A stretch of DNA of 64,000 nucleotides from Microstegium vimineum. Lineage: Eukaryota; Streptophyta; Magnoliopsida; Poales; Poaceae. Each line of letters starts with the position of its first letter. Positions within the stretch are counted from its first letter, which is position 1. The notes under the pieces are model-generated. The model saw only the letters and a program-made list of their open reading frames with translations, made no database searches and was not told where the DNA came from. The position numbers were made by a program, and so were the translations under genes. Below, piece by piece: positions 1 through 10,830 of the stretch. The stretch covers positions 20,979,376-21,043,375 of the forward strand of contig CM039139.1 in NCBI GenBank assembly GCA_022036555.1. The letters run 5' to 3'.

Positions 1-3000
1 AAAAGAGGAAGTGCCAGAAAACAGGCATACCTGAATAAGAAGATCATATAGCCGAACAAGTTCTTCTGGCTTTGTGATTCGCTCATTTTTCTCATCTCGA
101 TGCTTTGTGAATTTACTTTTAGCAATGCTAACAAGTAACTGGTTACATTCTATAGTCCTCAATCCTAGAACAGCACTAACAGCCTTGTCAAGACCATTAA
201 GGTCATCTCTTATATCCTCAGCATTGCCAGCAGAAGCCTACATTCAGAAATAAAAAAATAATAATAATAAAAAGATGTTAGAATACAAACCGTAACCATT
301 GTATAACACATGTCTTTATCTAGTATGTTAGTCTGTACTAAATATAACAAGTAAAAGCAACAAATTTCATACCAGGTCATTGCGGATGCAGCTCCGAGCA
401 TCATGGTATGCAGAAAATATTTTATCAAATATGGCAAGTTTTTTGTCAGCAGCAACTGATTCTGTGGCTGCACCACTCAAGTCTCTCTCAAGCTGCTGAG
501 CTGATCATATAACTCGATTAAAAAGAGTGGTCCACAAATATAAAGCTAAAAAAGATGCAGCAAGAAAATTGCTCAAATAAAATCTATAATCAGTCATTTT
601 ATCATGACCTGAATTTTATACGATCTCATTTCAAAACGAAAGGGAAGTATTATATGGTAATCCTGCACAGTACTACTCCACTACTCCAGAAGTTAGAAGT
701 AACTATATACCTTTCAAAATGGAGACACGGGTCTTTGCATTTGTAATAGGAAATGTGCGACCAAGCCAGTTAAACTCGGTCATGGAAGCTGCCTGCTGTG
801 ATCTTTTTTAACTTCTCACAGTAAAAACAATTAGCACATATAATCTAAAATATTAAATTTGTATATATTAAAAGAAGGCATATTATAAAAAATAGATCTG
901 CACCCTTCTCTCCAGCCTCGTAGCTCCTATGCAGAGCCACTAAAAGAACGAGAAGGAAATTGATTCCCTAAAAATTGACTCAAGATAAAACCCATATCAA
1001 CCTAACATTTAGCTTTATGGTCCATTGCAATAAGTGCTAGCCCCTAACTCTTACAACGAAATCAAGGTATGTCAGATGAGCCGTAAGAAAATAAATACCT
1101 CCATCTTTGCCTTGAGAAGATCATTAGCAGTATCCAGGAGTTCATGTGCTTGTAAATATGATCCACCTAGTTTATGTGAACAGAAATCAATCATAGGCTC
1201 CACTTCGTCAATGCGCTGACGGCATAAAAGTTGATTTTCTATACTGCCATACTTCCCAAGCTCCTCATATATAGCCCTATAAAGAACAGATAATAAATTA
1301 CTCAAAATCATAAATAATTAATTAAATAAATAAATAAATAACTCACCCTAATGAAAAGGAACAATAATGAAAATATCCACACAATAAACAATGTCCGGCT
1401 GTAATGATCATATATTCTGATAAAACAAGCTGAATTCCACAAACCTCGTATTCTTGAAATTTATCATTGCGGCATCTATATTCTTGTCTTGCTCAAAAAA
1501 CAAAGCACCTTTCATATATGAAGCATATGCCTGAGAAAAAAAATTATCTTAGTAAAAATATTTTAGATTTGTCTACAAAATAGTTCAAATACTAAATAAA
1601 AAATACAGTTGCGAAAGCGAAACAAAATATAGTAGGAAACGCACCTCAGCTTCTAGAGATGTCCTGGAATCTCCTTTTACAGAACATAATTGTGAAAAAA
1701 GTGATGCCCATTTAACTGCTTTCCTAAATCGACCCAACATGTAGATACGCTGTTGTGCGTTTGTACCAGCAGTTTTCTTCTCCATGGCATGACTCCATGC
1801 TCGCTCAGCCATGTAGAATACTACATGGAGAAACCTGCTCTCACATATTAAATTGCCTCATGAAGTCCTCTCCAGGTTTAAACAAATTGTAATATTCCTT
1901 GTTCAAAACATCACCCAAGGTTTTATAACACTGCAAAGAGAATTATGAAGACAAGCAAGATGCATACTATCAGCAGAAGGGACCACACCTCACATCTGTG
2001 ACTGTTGACTCAGTTATATTCCTTCTGGTATATTTACCTCGGCCATGCAAAAACTAGAGACTTGTACAGCCTTCTGAGTCGTGCAGAACAGTATCTCCTG
2101 CAGGCAATGCAAAATCATTCCATTCAGGCAAAGAGGCAGACGCACCAATGACAAAGGACCCCATTGTAACTGATAACAAAAAGCATGATAGGAAACGAAA
2201 CAAAGCATAAACAGGCCGAAATTTCAAAATACTGCAGGGTACAGGTACAAACGCGTGGAATTGGATCGCAGTGTACATCAATTCGAAGAGGAAACACATC
2301 ATATACCCAATCAAATTTGAGATCACAGAAGACAGATGTCGGTGTTTCGACCCAGGGGGTCAATCACCAACTAGTAAATTCGTATATTGCGTGCTCCCAC
2401 TCCCAGATGTGATGCAAGAAGAACACAATATTTATCCTAGTTCGGGCAAAGAATGCCCTACGTCCAGCGGGGGAGGAAGAATTGTATTATCTCGCACCGA
2501 AGTGCTCGTACAGGGGGGAGTACAAGCTGGTTTACACGGGGGTGCTCGGAGTGAGCTGAGGCCTAGGACTAGCTGGACTACCCTAGATGAGTCGATTGAT
2601 TGCTTGAGATGTTGATCAAGCCATCACTAGATTGTATTGTGCTCGGAGGTGGCCCTCTGTTGCGTATGCTAGGGGGTTTGTGGAGAGTGCTAGTGAGTGT
2701 TGTTTGGATGGCAGCAAGTGTGAACCGATGTCTTGTTGTTCTCCCTTTGTCCTACTATCCCAGCGTCCCCTTTTATAGAATAAGGGGAGACTTGAGAGTA
2801 CAGGAACCCTAGATCGTATCGGTATGGGAGGTGCGTCTGTGGCGTCATGCTTGCGATGAGACGTTGATTGTTGTAGCGGCATGCTCTTCCTGTCCTTCCG
2901 ATGCTCCGGGGCATGGTGATGGCGAATTGGTCGCTGCCGAACGGCATGGCGTGGAACGATTGGTTTCCTGCAGACGGGTGCGAGCTCCGTGGTTGGAGCG

Positions 3001-3992
3001 GGACGGAGTGGACGGGTTCCATGCCGTAGTGGTTGGAGATGAGGGTCGAGCTCCCGGATCGAGGAGTATCGAGGCCTGCATGATCCTGACGCATCCCTGA
3101 AAACACGGTCGAGGGCTGTCCCATTCAAGATTCGAGGGGATGCTTTCGGCCTCCGTACTCAAGGCGTGGCTACAGTGGCCGCACGATCGACGGATTAACC
3201 CGGGTATGGCTGACGAGTTGATGGATTTGACCGAGATACCGGGTGCCCATGGCGTTAGGCGGGAGCAGGTAACAGCATGGGATCCCTTTTACCCCATACT
3301 GGGAGTAAGTGAGCCGATTGGGCCTCCTGATCATGGGGCATTCGATCGACCCCCTGTCCGTCACTCGAGGGGTCGAGGTAGAGGGGGATTCGATCGACCC
3401 CTCTTCCGTCACTCGAGGGGTCGAGGTAGAGGGGGATTCGATCGACTCCTCTTCCGTCACCCGAGGGGTCGAGGTAGATGGGGATTCGATCGACCCCTCT
3501 TCCGTAGCAGATCCTGCTCATTCTCTCTCCAGTAATGGGCCGGCCCATGACCTATCATGCTTGATGGGGAGGTAGGATGACTTTTAGATTTTGCCTGAAT
3601 ATTAAAGACTAAATCGGCAGGGATTAGGGTACCCCTTACCTTTGTACCCGACAAAGGAAGACAGAAAAGGACCAATAATCGAACTAGGCGCGCGGATCTG
3701 GGGGAGGGGTCGAGCAGGATCGAGTGGAGAGGGCGTGGCACAACGCACCGGTACCGCGTGTAGTCGCTCTAGCGGAGGCCATGCTGCATCTGCGCCTCCC
3801 TCATGAGCTCAAGCACTGCGGTAGATGAGACCCGTCAGGAGAAGGAACGGAGGGGGGCAGATCGCCGAAGGATTCAGAGAGAGGGAGGTTAAGCTCACCG
3901 CTGATGGAGAATCTAATGGCCGGCTTCTCCTCGACGGCGGAGGAGGAGTCGACCTGCATGTCCGACGGCTGCTGACCGGCGGCCTTGGACAT
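1..3992 (-). CDS. SRP68: Signal recognition particle subunit SRP68 (C-terminus off the left edge; two disabling lesions in 5' exons)
   Basis: SRP68 forms a heterodimer with SRP72 on SRP RNA and takes part in co-translational targeting to the ER. I rebuilt nine exons: 3899-3992, 3749-3815, 1989-2097, 1645-1834, 1445-1530, 1099-1276, 711-792, 373-500 and 31-237. The start is the ATG at 3990-3992 (MSKAAGQQPSDMQVD...). The typical SRP68 blocks are present: LELMREAQMQHGL, RLRRLYKSL, HGRGKY, FLHVVFYMAERAW, AIYEELGKYG and NAKTRVSILKAQQLE. Phases join exactly, except that exon 3 is 109 nt where 111 are expected, so the frame breaks around 2054-2057. Exon 2 reads TAG at 3769-3771 where family members usually have Gln. 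Exons 4-9 are fully open with good splice sites. Either the locus is a young pseudogene or the assembly has errors there; translation from a later Met would lose the N-terminal RNA-binding part. The family assignment is sure; the functional state is not. Confidence 0.85.
2337..3656. mobile_element. 1.3-kb non-autonomous element in SRP68 intron 2, 9-bp target duplication
   Basis: The left end begins TGTCGGTGTTTCGACCC and the right end closes with CCGACA plus AAG, so the tips are short inverted repeats (TGTCGG/CCGACA). A perfect 9-bp direct repeat, GAAGACAGA, flanks it at 2328-2336 and 3657-3665. Nine bases is the Mutator-like target length, whereas TG...CA tips would also suit an LTR, which normally makes 5 bp; no matching 5-bp repeat is seen. 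No long ORF of a transposase or polyprotein is present. It lies between SRP68 exon 3 and exon 2. The class is left open; the boundaries are fairly well supported. Confidence 0.6.
3341..3510. repeat. 48-bp tandem repeat, about 3.5 copies
   Basis: The word TTCGATCGAC recurs at 3341, 3389, 3437 and 3485, exactly 48 bp apart, with nearly identical intervening sequence (CCTCTTCCGTCACTCGAGG and similar). It is internal to the intron-2 element. The period is a multiple of three, which produces repetitive ORFs on both strands; these look like a by-product rather than a protein. Confidence 0.85.
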
Positions 3993-4043
3993 GGCGGTGG
4001 CTGCGGAGGCTGTCAGCAACACACTTCTGTCTAATCCTGAATC

Positions 4044-4229
4044 CTGAAGACGGCGCCAAGCCGCTTCACTGAAACCGTCGATAAAGGATCCGCTGAGAGC
4101 CTGAGACAGGGCCGGCAAGAGCTGTGGTGGGCCCGACTGAAGACGGCGCCAAGCCGCTTCACCGAAACCGTCGATAAAGGATCCGCTGAGAGCCTGAGAC
4201 AGGGCCGGCAAGAGCTGTGGTGGGCCCGA
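4044..4229. repeat. 93-bp tandem duplication just upstream of SRP68
   Basis: Copy 1 (4044-4136) and copy 2 (4137-4229) differ at about one base (CACTGAAACC versus CACCGAAACC). The unit is 31 codons, and on the minus strand the frame stays open through both copies into the SRP68 start. The segment is probably 5' UTR or promoter sequence, because no SRP68 homology starts before the ATG at 3992. Confidence 0.85.
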
Positions 4230-4490
4230 GAAGCAAGGAGCCGAAAAGAAAGGACCAGGCAGAGTCGAACGAAGCCCAAGGCCCAAAACCGATGTGTATG
4301 GTGTGGCCCAAGCCCCTGTAGTATTTGAATTCTGAATCCTACTACTAGTACTAGTAGCAGTTTGTTGCACCCATCAAGGGGTTGTTTGATTGCCCGCCTT
4401 CATATGCCATGTCACAGCTACGGCCACCACAAAATTCTAGGTTAGTGTTTGGTTCCATGCATATACGCCACGCCGCAGCCACCAGTCCTT

Positions 4491-5091
4491 GGGCGGGTGT
4501 TTGGTTGCTGATAAAGGTGTGGCTAAGGCTGAACGGAAAACTCGAAGTTCGTTAGCTATAACGAGCCAACTCGAGCCAGCTCGGAAGCCGCTCGCGAGCT
4601 AAACGAGCTACACTTTTAAAGAAAAAAGTAGCATAACTTGTGTTAAATTTTTATATTAATATACTATACTATATATGTTAGCTTATATTAATTTTTTTGT
4701 TCAATTTAACATGGTTGGATATTTTATTTTTATATTATTACCATTATTAAACTATAGATAAATGCAAATATTACATTTTGTGATTTTTTTTAATACATGG
4801 CTCACGAGCTTAACGAGTCAGCTCAAGCTTTTAACGAGCCGAGCCGAACTGGCTTTCTGGCTCAGCTCGTTATCCTAACGAGCCGAGCCTTAACGAGCCG
4901 AGCTGGCTCGTTATCCAGCCTTAGGTGTGGCTGCCACTGCTGTTTCTCACACAAGTTCACACCACAGGTGTGGCGATGGAATTCTTCGCCGTAGCTTTGG
5001 CGCAGACCGCTGCGGGGGTGGCTCGCCACGAGCTGATGCGGCAGCGCCACACTTTGCGAGGCAGAGCAGGGCGGCAAGCCAAACACGCCCC
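4491..5091. mobile_element. MITE-like element with GGGCG(G)GTGTTTGG ends, host of a nested insertion
   Basis: The left end GGGCGGGTGTTTGGTTGC is matched by the reverse complement of the right end (GGGGCGTGTTTGGCTTGCC). Without the inner insertion it would be about 190 bp. No coding sequence and no clear target duplication are visible. Such termini are common in PIF/Tourist-type MITEs of grasses; the class is an inference. Confidence 0.45.
4525..4922. mobile_element. Nested 398-bp element, 10-bp flanking direct repeat
   Basis: AGGTGTGGCT is repeated exactly on both sides (4515-4524 and 4923-4932). The tips are AAGGCTG...CAGCCTT. The interior is built of many ACGAGCC/AGCTCG words in both orientations around an AT-rich core. 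The interruption splits the outer MITE, so it arrived later. Confidence 0.6.
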
Positions 5092-5103
5092 AAACCGTTG
5101 ATC

Positions 5104-5436
5104 GCTCTCAACGACAAGGCAAACATAGAGATGACACACAAAAGAATAATTATAGGACTGTTTCTTTATTAATGTCTAGATATTAATAATTATATAGAGG
5201 ATTTCTATATATATATATGTATATATAGTCCGAATATATCCTGTAGTTTAGTAAATGCTCACACGACAAACGAATTATAATTAGAATTCCTTCTTCTCCT
5301 CCTTCTATATTTCAAATTCCGTATATTTCACAACATTATCCTCTATTGTAATTATCAATATCTAGACAACAATAAAAAAATAGTCCCACAATTATTCTCT
5401 TGTGTTCATCTATGTGTTTGTATTATTGTTGAGAGC
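5104..5436. mobile_element. Long imperfect inverted-repeat element (arms of about 100 bp)
   Basis: The left arm begins GCTCTCAAC and runs through GAATAATTATAGGACTG and TGTCTAGATATT. The right arm is its inverse and ends GTTGAGAGC at 5428-5436. Arms diverge by small changes and are separated by a short AT-rich loop with (TA)n. Coding capacity is absent. It resembles a foldback or long-TIR MITE; transcripts could form a hairpin. Confidence 0.6.
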
Positions 5437-5439
5437 CAT

Positions 5440-6340
5440 AGCCGATCCGACGTCAACGGCGTGTTTCTACCATGAAACGGCGTATTGATAGAAAGAGGTT
5501 AGTTGTTAAGTCCATTGTACGTGCTTGTCCCACTTCTTTACATGTTCTAATGATTTTTGTCGCTGACTTAGAAATCTTATATGTTCCAGGGATTGTGGTG
5601 GTTATTGGCAATATCACTGATGAAGGAGACCTCATCCTAAATACAGTGAGCGTTGTTGTACTAAAGTAACAAAATGAGCTAAATTTCAAACGTTCTTTAT
5701 CTCCGACGGGCCACTCCTCCACTAGAAAACAGTTTAACCACTCTCCAATGACATTGTATCAACTTAACGGGTACTCGACGAGATTAGGTTGATCATATCC
5801 TCGATCGTAGGCCTCAACCTCATCTTTAGTAAGGGCCGCCAAGTTTTGAACAACAACGATGCCGTGTAGGTGATCACCATTAAGGAAGAAAGCATATTCT
5901 TATTGAACGTCGTGTTTTTTCTAGTTTTCCATATATAGTCACAACACACATACACATATAACAAGTGTTGCCTTTCTTTTTTTTGTCCGCGCTTATTAGT
6001 GAACTCAACAAGAAAGTTAGCCTACTTGATTGGGGATCTAGGCCAACCAACAATATTTCCCAAGGGGAAGACCATGGGAAAACAACAATAAGGCACAGAA
6101 AAGAGTACGTGATTCGTGGTCTTCAGTTTATCACAAGTAACACATTTTTCTAGATCTAACCATTCCTTTTTCTTCAGTTGCAACCACGATTGATTTCTAT
6201 CATGGACAACCATTCAAATAAAAATCATGACTTTTAAAGAAATGTTGCATTTCGATACAAATAACATCTTAGTATCTTTAATTTGACTCTACTTGAGTCA
6301 TCATTCTCTACAAAGAGTTAGTAGAATATTTTCTAGATTG
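5440..6340 (-). mobile_element. Decayed LINE-type fragment (zf-RVT region)
   Basis: Minus-strand frames contain pieces typical of the C-terminal end of plant LINE reverse transcriptases: LDLEKCVTCDKLKTTNHVLF (about 6090-6170), with Cys-x2-Cys then His, followed by DYIWKTRKNTTFNK (about 5890-5940). Frames are broken by stops and shifts. No reverse transcriptase core is visible, so this is a 3' remnant. Confidence 0.5.
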
Positions 6341-6602
6341 CTCAAGATCCCAAATCACGTTATGTCTCCCTTTTGAAGGTGTTCGTTTGTGTTTCTCTTT
6401 ATGCTTTTCTTCCAAAATTGTTGTTCTTCACAGAGACGGACCTCTCGTGGAATGCTTAAATGCGGACTAGACGAATATGCCTTACGTGGAGGTGATCTGG
6501 TGAAGGAGATGAATGTTGTCGTCATCTTGTCTGGGTCAGGAATGTAGCGGCGCCTGCAGAGGCGTTGATGAGGGAGTGGCGGCACTCTCAAGCCTTATTC
6601 TA

Positions 6603-6980
6603 GGGGTGTTTGGGATTGCTCTATAAACTCTATTATAGAGTAATTCCAAAAAACCTACCATTTATGAAACATTTTTTTTCTTAATCAGTGTATATGAAAC
6701 TGAAACCATTTAGTTATAAAATATAAAGTTGAGCTATAAAAAATATAAAGCAGAGCCGTTCTAAAGATACATAAATCGTGTCACCGAAAGACTAGAGTGC
6801 TCGGAGACGGGAGTTGTAGAGGGAATGAGGGATACGCTTCAGTGCAACCGAACAGCTGAGATTACATCGGATGGAACACGGATCCAAACTATCACATGTG
6901 CGCCCCGTAGTGGATTGTTGACTGAACAGGTACAGAAGCCACAGCCCAATTAACGGCAGTAACAAGCAATCAAACGCACC
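6603..6980. mobile_element. MITE, about 378 bp
   Basis: The left end GGGTGTTTGGGATTGCT is matched by the inverse of the right end (GGTGCGTTTGATTGCTT). AT-rich interior without an ORF. The target duplication is not clear. It lies upstream of the cupin gene. Confidence 0.45.
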
Positions 6981-7673
6981 GTTAAGACTTCTGATTTTCT
7001 ATCAACTATGGCATATTCATTTGATCGTTTTAGTAATTGATAAATGTTTTTTTACTGTTTTCTTGTTAGAGAAAAACACCATTTTAATGGCTGATAAGCC
7101 GACTGACAAATGAAGAATTCGCTAGACAACGGTGAGAAGGGCCCAAAACTTGCGTGAATGTCACTTGCCGATGAAATCGTGAATATCATTTCTGATCTCT
7201 GCGTTTGAGAAGAAAAATCTGATCTCTGAGACTCTGAATCACTAGCGCTCGAAAAAGCACCGCTTGCCATACAGCATACGAGTACATCCACAGAACACGG
7301 ACCGCCGCACAACACCGTACGTAGCGCTGTTGTATTTCACCGCAGGCATGCCAAGGAAGGACATATCCGAACCAGCGCGTAGCAGTCCACCTCACCGCGC
7401 AGGGCGGGGCCAAGTGGCTAATGGCGGGGCACACCTCACGCGCCACGACACCGGCGACCACCACCCTCCGTCGCGGCGGCGCCACGTCTCGCCCATGCAC
7501 GGTCACAGCGCCAGCGTCCCGCCCACGTCGCGCGCACGCAGCGCCCCCGAGGGCGCAAGCCTAGCTGCTTATCAAGCGGCCCAAAGCGAGCTCCAACACA
7601 GCACAGAGATCCGCAGCCCGCCGTGCGGGGACCGGGAAAAAACAGAAGAGAGATTCTAGCTGCCTAGGTCATC

Positions 7674-10114
7674 ATGGCGGTGGCGACGACTGCTCGGTGG
7701 CTCCTGCTACTGCTCCTGGCCGTCGTCGTCGTCTCGGCGGCGTCCGGGAAGAAGCAGCACGACGAGAGATGGAGATGGGGGGTGGGCGGGCAGGTGGTGG
7801 AGAAGGAGAGACGGCGCGCGATGGCGGAGAGCCAGGCCGGATCGGTGACGGCCGTGGACGTCGCTGACGCGGCGGGCACGGCGTACCGGCTGCACTTCAT
7901 CACCATGGACCCCGGGGCGCTGTTTCTCCCCGTGCAGCTGCATGCCGACATGGTGTTCTACGTTCACAGCGGTAGGTGACGTGTACATTCATGCTTGCTG
8001 TGTTACGACGCACTTGCAAACCGGTTACATGCATGCACGTCCTTGGTAGTAGATTAGAATGACCTTCTGGTCACAAAACGCACACAGGTCGGGGTAAGGT
8101 GATCTTCATACAAGAAGAGAGCAGCGAACAGAGTTCCCTGGAGGTGGAGCGAGGGGACGTCTACAACTTTGAGCAGGGCAGCATCTTGTACATCCAGAGC
8201 TACCCCAACGCCAGCAGACAGCGTCTTCGGATCTATGCCATCTTCACCAGCGAAGCCATCAACGCCGATGATCCTTCGGTAATCAAATCATGAACCTCAT
8301 CCGTTCCTTCCTCTGCATTTTCGTTGCATGCATGGTTTGTGATTGTTGTGTGTCGAATCAATCAAAGCAGAAGCCCACGGTGGAAGCTTATTCCAGCGTC
8401 AGTAACCTGGTCAAAGGGTTCGAGACAGATGTTCTTCGCCTCGGATTCGGGGTAAGTAGTAAAAACGAACTGGTAACTATTGCATACATAGTGCGCCTGG
8501 TGATCAGCAAGTTATTAACCGATCCCATCTTGCACAAGCTAGGTACAAGCAGAGGTGGTAGAAGCGATCAAATCTGCCAAGACCCCGCCACAGATTATAC
8601 CCTACAACCCAGAGGAGAAGGGGGACGAGAAACCGGCGAGCTGGAGTGAGGACATCGTCGACGCGCTCCTGGGAGTGCGCGACCCGGAGGAGTTCCTGAA
8701 CAAGAAGAAGAAGAAGGACAAGAAGTCGAAGAGCAAGGACAAGGACAAGAAATCCAAGAGCAAGGCGTTCAACTTCTACTCCGGCAAGCCAGACGTCGAG
8801 AACTGCTACGGGTGGAGCCGGACAATGACCAACAAGGACCTAGACGCCCTGCACGGGTCCAACATTGGCATGTTCATGGTGAACCTGACCACGGTACGTA
8901 ATTATCCATCACACGATTAATCTCAGTTCGACTTGTTAATCTACTACTACCATCAGCACGTGCGTAAGCCAAATGGTTCTTGCACTGTGCTAATGGTGGT
9001 ATCATCAACGGCGATCCACCGATTTGCACGTTTGCTTTGCTTGCAGGGTTCGATGACGGGGCCTCACTGGAACCCCAAGGCGACGGAGATCGCCATCGTG
9101 ACGGGCGGCTCAGGGATCGTGCAGACGGTGTGCCCAAGCAGCACCCCGTCGCCGTCGGGCGAGAGCAGGAGAGGCCGCCACCACCACCACGGCCACGGCC
9201 ACAAGCGGCGCGGCGAGCCAGGAGGCCGCGGCGACGAGGACGAAGGCGACGGCGGAGGCGCGCGGTGGAGGTGCAGGGACTCGGTGTTCCGCGTGAAGGA
9301 AGGCGACGTGTTCGTGGTGCCGCGGTTCCACCCGATGGCGCAGATGTCGTTTAACAACGACTCGTTCGTGTTCGTGGGGTTCAGCACCCACATGGGGCAG
9401 AACCACCCGCAGTTCCTGGCTGGGAAGGGCTCCGTGCTGCAGGCCATCGGCAACAAGGTGCTGGCGCTGGCGCTGGGGCAGCCCAACTCGACTGCCGTCG
9501 ACAAGCTGCTGTCCGCGCAGCGCGACTCCACGATACTGTCGTGCATATCGTGCGCTGAGGAGCTGGAGGAGAAGGCGGCCAAGGAGGAGAAGAAGCGACA
9601 GGAGGAGGAGGAAGAGAGGAGGGAGCGGGAGGAAAAGGAGAGGAGGGAACGGGAGGAGGAGAAGGAGAGGAAGGAACGGGAGGAAGAAGAGAAGAGGGAA
9701 CGGGAGGAAAAGGAGAGGAAGGAACAGGAGGAAGAAGAGAGAAGAGAGCGGAAGGAGAGGAAGGAACGGGAGGAAGAAGAAAGGAAGGAAGAGGAAGAGG
9801 AGCGGGCCAGGAAGGAGCAGGAGAAGCAAAGGAGGAGAGAGGAAGAAGAGAAGGCAAGGAGAGAGCAACAGGAGAAGGAAGAGCGTGCACGGAGACGCGA
9901 GGAGGAAAAGAGGGCGAGGAGAGAGGAGGAGCAGAGGCAGCGGGAGGAGGAAGAAAGAGAAAGGGAAGAGGAAGAACGGCGCAGGGAGGAAGAAGGTGGT
10001 GGAGGCGGACGTGGAGACGAGCCAGAGAGGGAAGAGGAGGAAGAGGGAGGTGACGAGCCGCCGTATCGATTGCCCAAGGAACTGAAGAAAGGCTACCGTG
10101 CTGAGAGTGGCTGA
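7674..10114 (+). CDS. Vicilin-like bicupin seed storage-type protein with long Glu/Arg-rich tail
   Basis: Five exons: 7674-7971, 8088-8278, 8371-8451, 8543-8893 and 9047-10114; they splice to 662 codons plus stop. Residues 1-24 are a signal peptide (hydrophobic run LLLLLLAVVVV). The first cupin covers about 45-165. The second covers about 275-440, with GPHWNPKATE and PRFHPMA matching cupin motifs 1 and 2, so likely metal-binding residues are kept. A Lys/Ser-rich linker (KKKKKDKKSKSKDKDKK) and a His/Arg/Gly-rich insert (RHHHHGHGHKRR) interrupt the conserved parts. Residues about 478-650 are almost entirely Glu, Arg and Lys, predicting a single long charged helix. The architecture matches plant vicilin-like proteins such as Arabidopsis At2g18540. 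Storage is inferred from the family. An AATAAA-type signal lies near 10142. Confidence 0.9.
8028..8035 (+). promoter_or_regulatory. RY motif in cupin intron 1
   Basis: Perfect CATGCATG palindrome. RY elements bind the B3 domains of ABI3/FUS3/LEC2 in seed genes, which suits a cupin storage gene. The intronic position and function are inference. Confidence 0.4.
8327..8334 (+). promoter_or_regulatory. RY motif in cupin intron 2
   Basis: Second perfect CATGCATG within the same gene, 300 bp after the first. The word is also frequent elsewhere in this window, so the evidence is weak. Confidence 0.35.
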
Positions 10115-10830
10115 GCATGGCACCTAGCCTTCTGTTCCGTACAAATAAATAGGTGGGGCCTCGTACAGATGGCCCACTTGCCAGAGAACCACCGCTCGTA
10201 CAGAGCACCACTCCAGTCTATGTAGCTCGTGAGTTTTCAGTTGATACTTGCTACGGTAGCATACCATGCTCCTCCTTAGCCTCCTTAGCTTCATCGAGTT
10301 ACAGAGCGGTGCATCCTCCTAGCTTCATCCAATTAACCCAATTCACTTAATCATTAAAGCGTGAATCATTAGAACGCTCCCAATTCACTTATAAATCATT
10401 AAAGCGCGATTCATTAGAACGCTCTTGAAACCGTAGTGCTACGAGGTATCGGGGAAGACTTTACATCAATGATGCTATGCTGCTGGTGCATCCTCCTAGC
10501 TTCATCCTTCACTTCAACATAGACATAGGAGTTCCCTTGGTGTAGTAGTTCCACGAGAAAACAGATAAGACTAGATATCGGAATTCATAATTCTACATAA
10601 TGGTTTGTCCATAAGACCATAACCCAATGATATCCTGGCGAGTGACGAGCGTTACTTAAACAAGCATCCTCCCCCAGATTTTGCATTAGACGATTGTGTT
10701 CTAACAAATTGTTCCAAAATCATAAGATACACATTTGCAGCTGCAAACTATACAAAATGTCGATTCTGGATTCCGGGGGCATGAAGCAGTTTTGCCAAGT
10801 ACCATCGACCGACAGGATGAGATATTTTAC

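Noticed and set aside
2337..3656. Calling the insert a solo LTR
   Set aside because: TG...CA tips fit, but no 5-bp duplication is present while a perfect 9-bp one is.
3801..4370. 189-codon minus-strand ORF as one protein
   Set aside because: Only its MSKAAG...RFSIS part is SRP68 exon 1; the upstream half is the 93-bp duplication and the downstream tail is intron.
9064..10123. Three minus-strand ORFs of 276-337 codons over the cupin gene
   Set aside because: Ser/Leu/Pro-rich shadows of the GAG/GAA repeat coding the charged tail on the plus strand.
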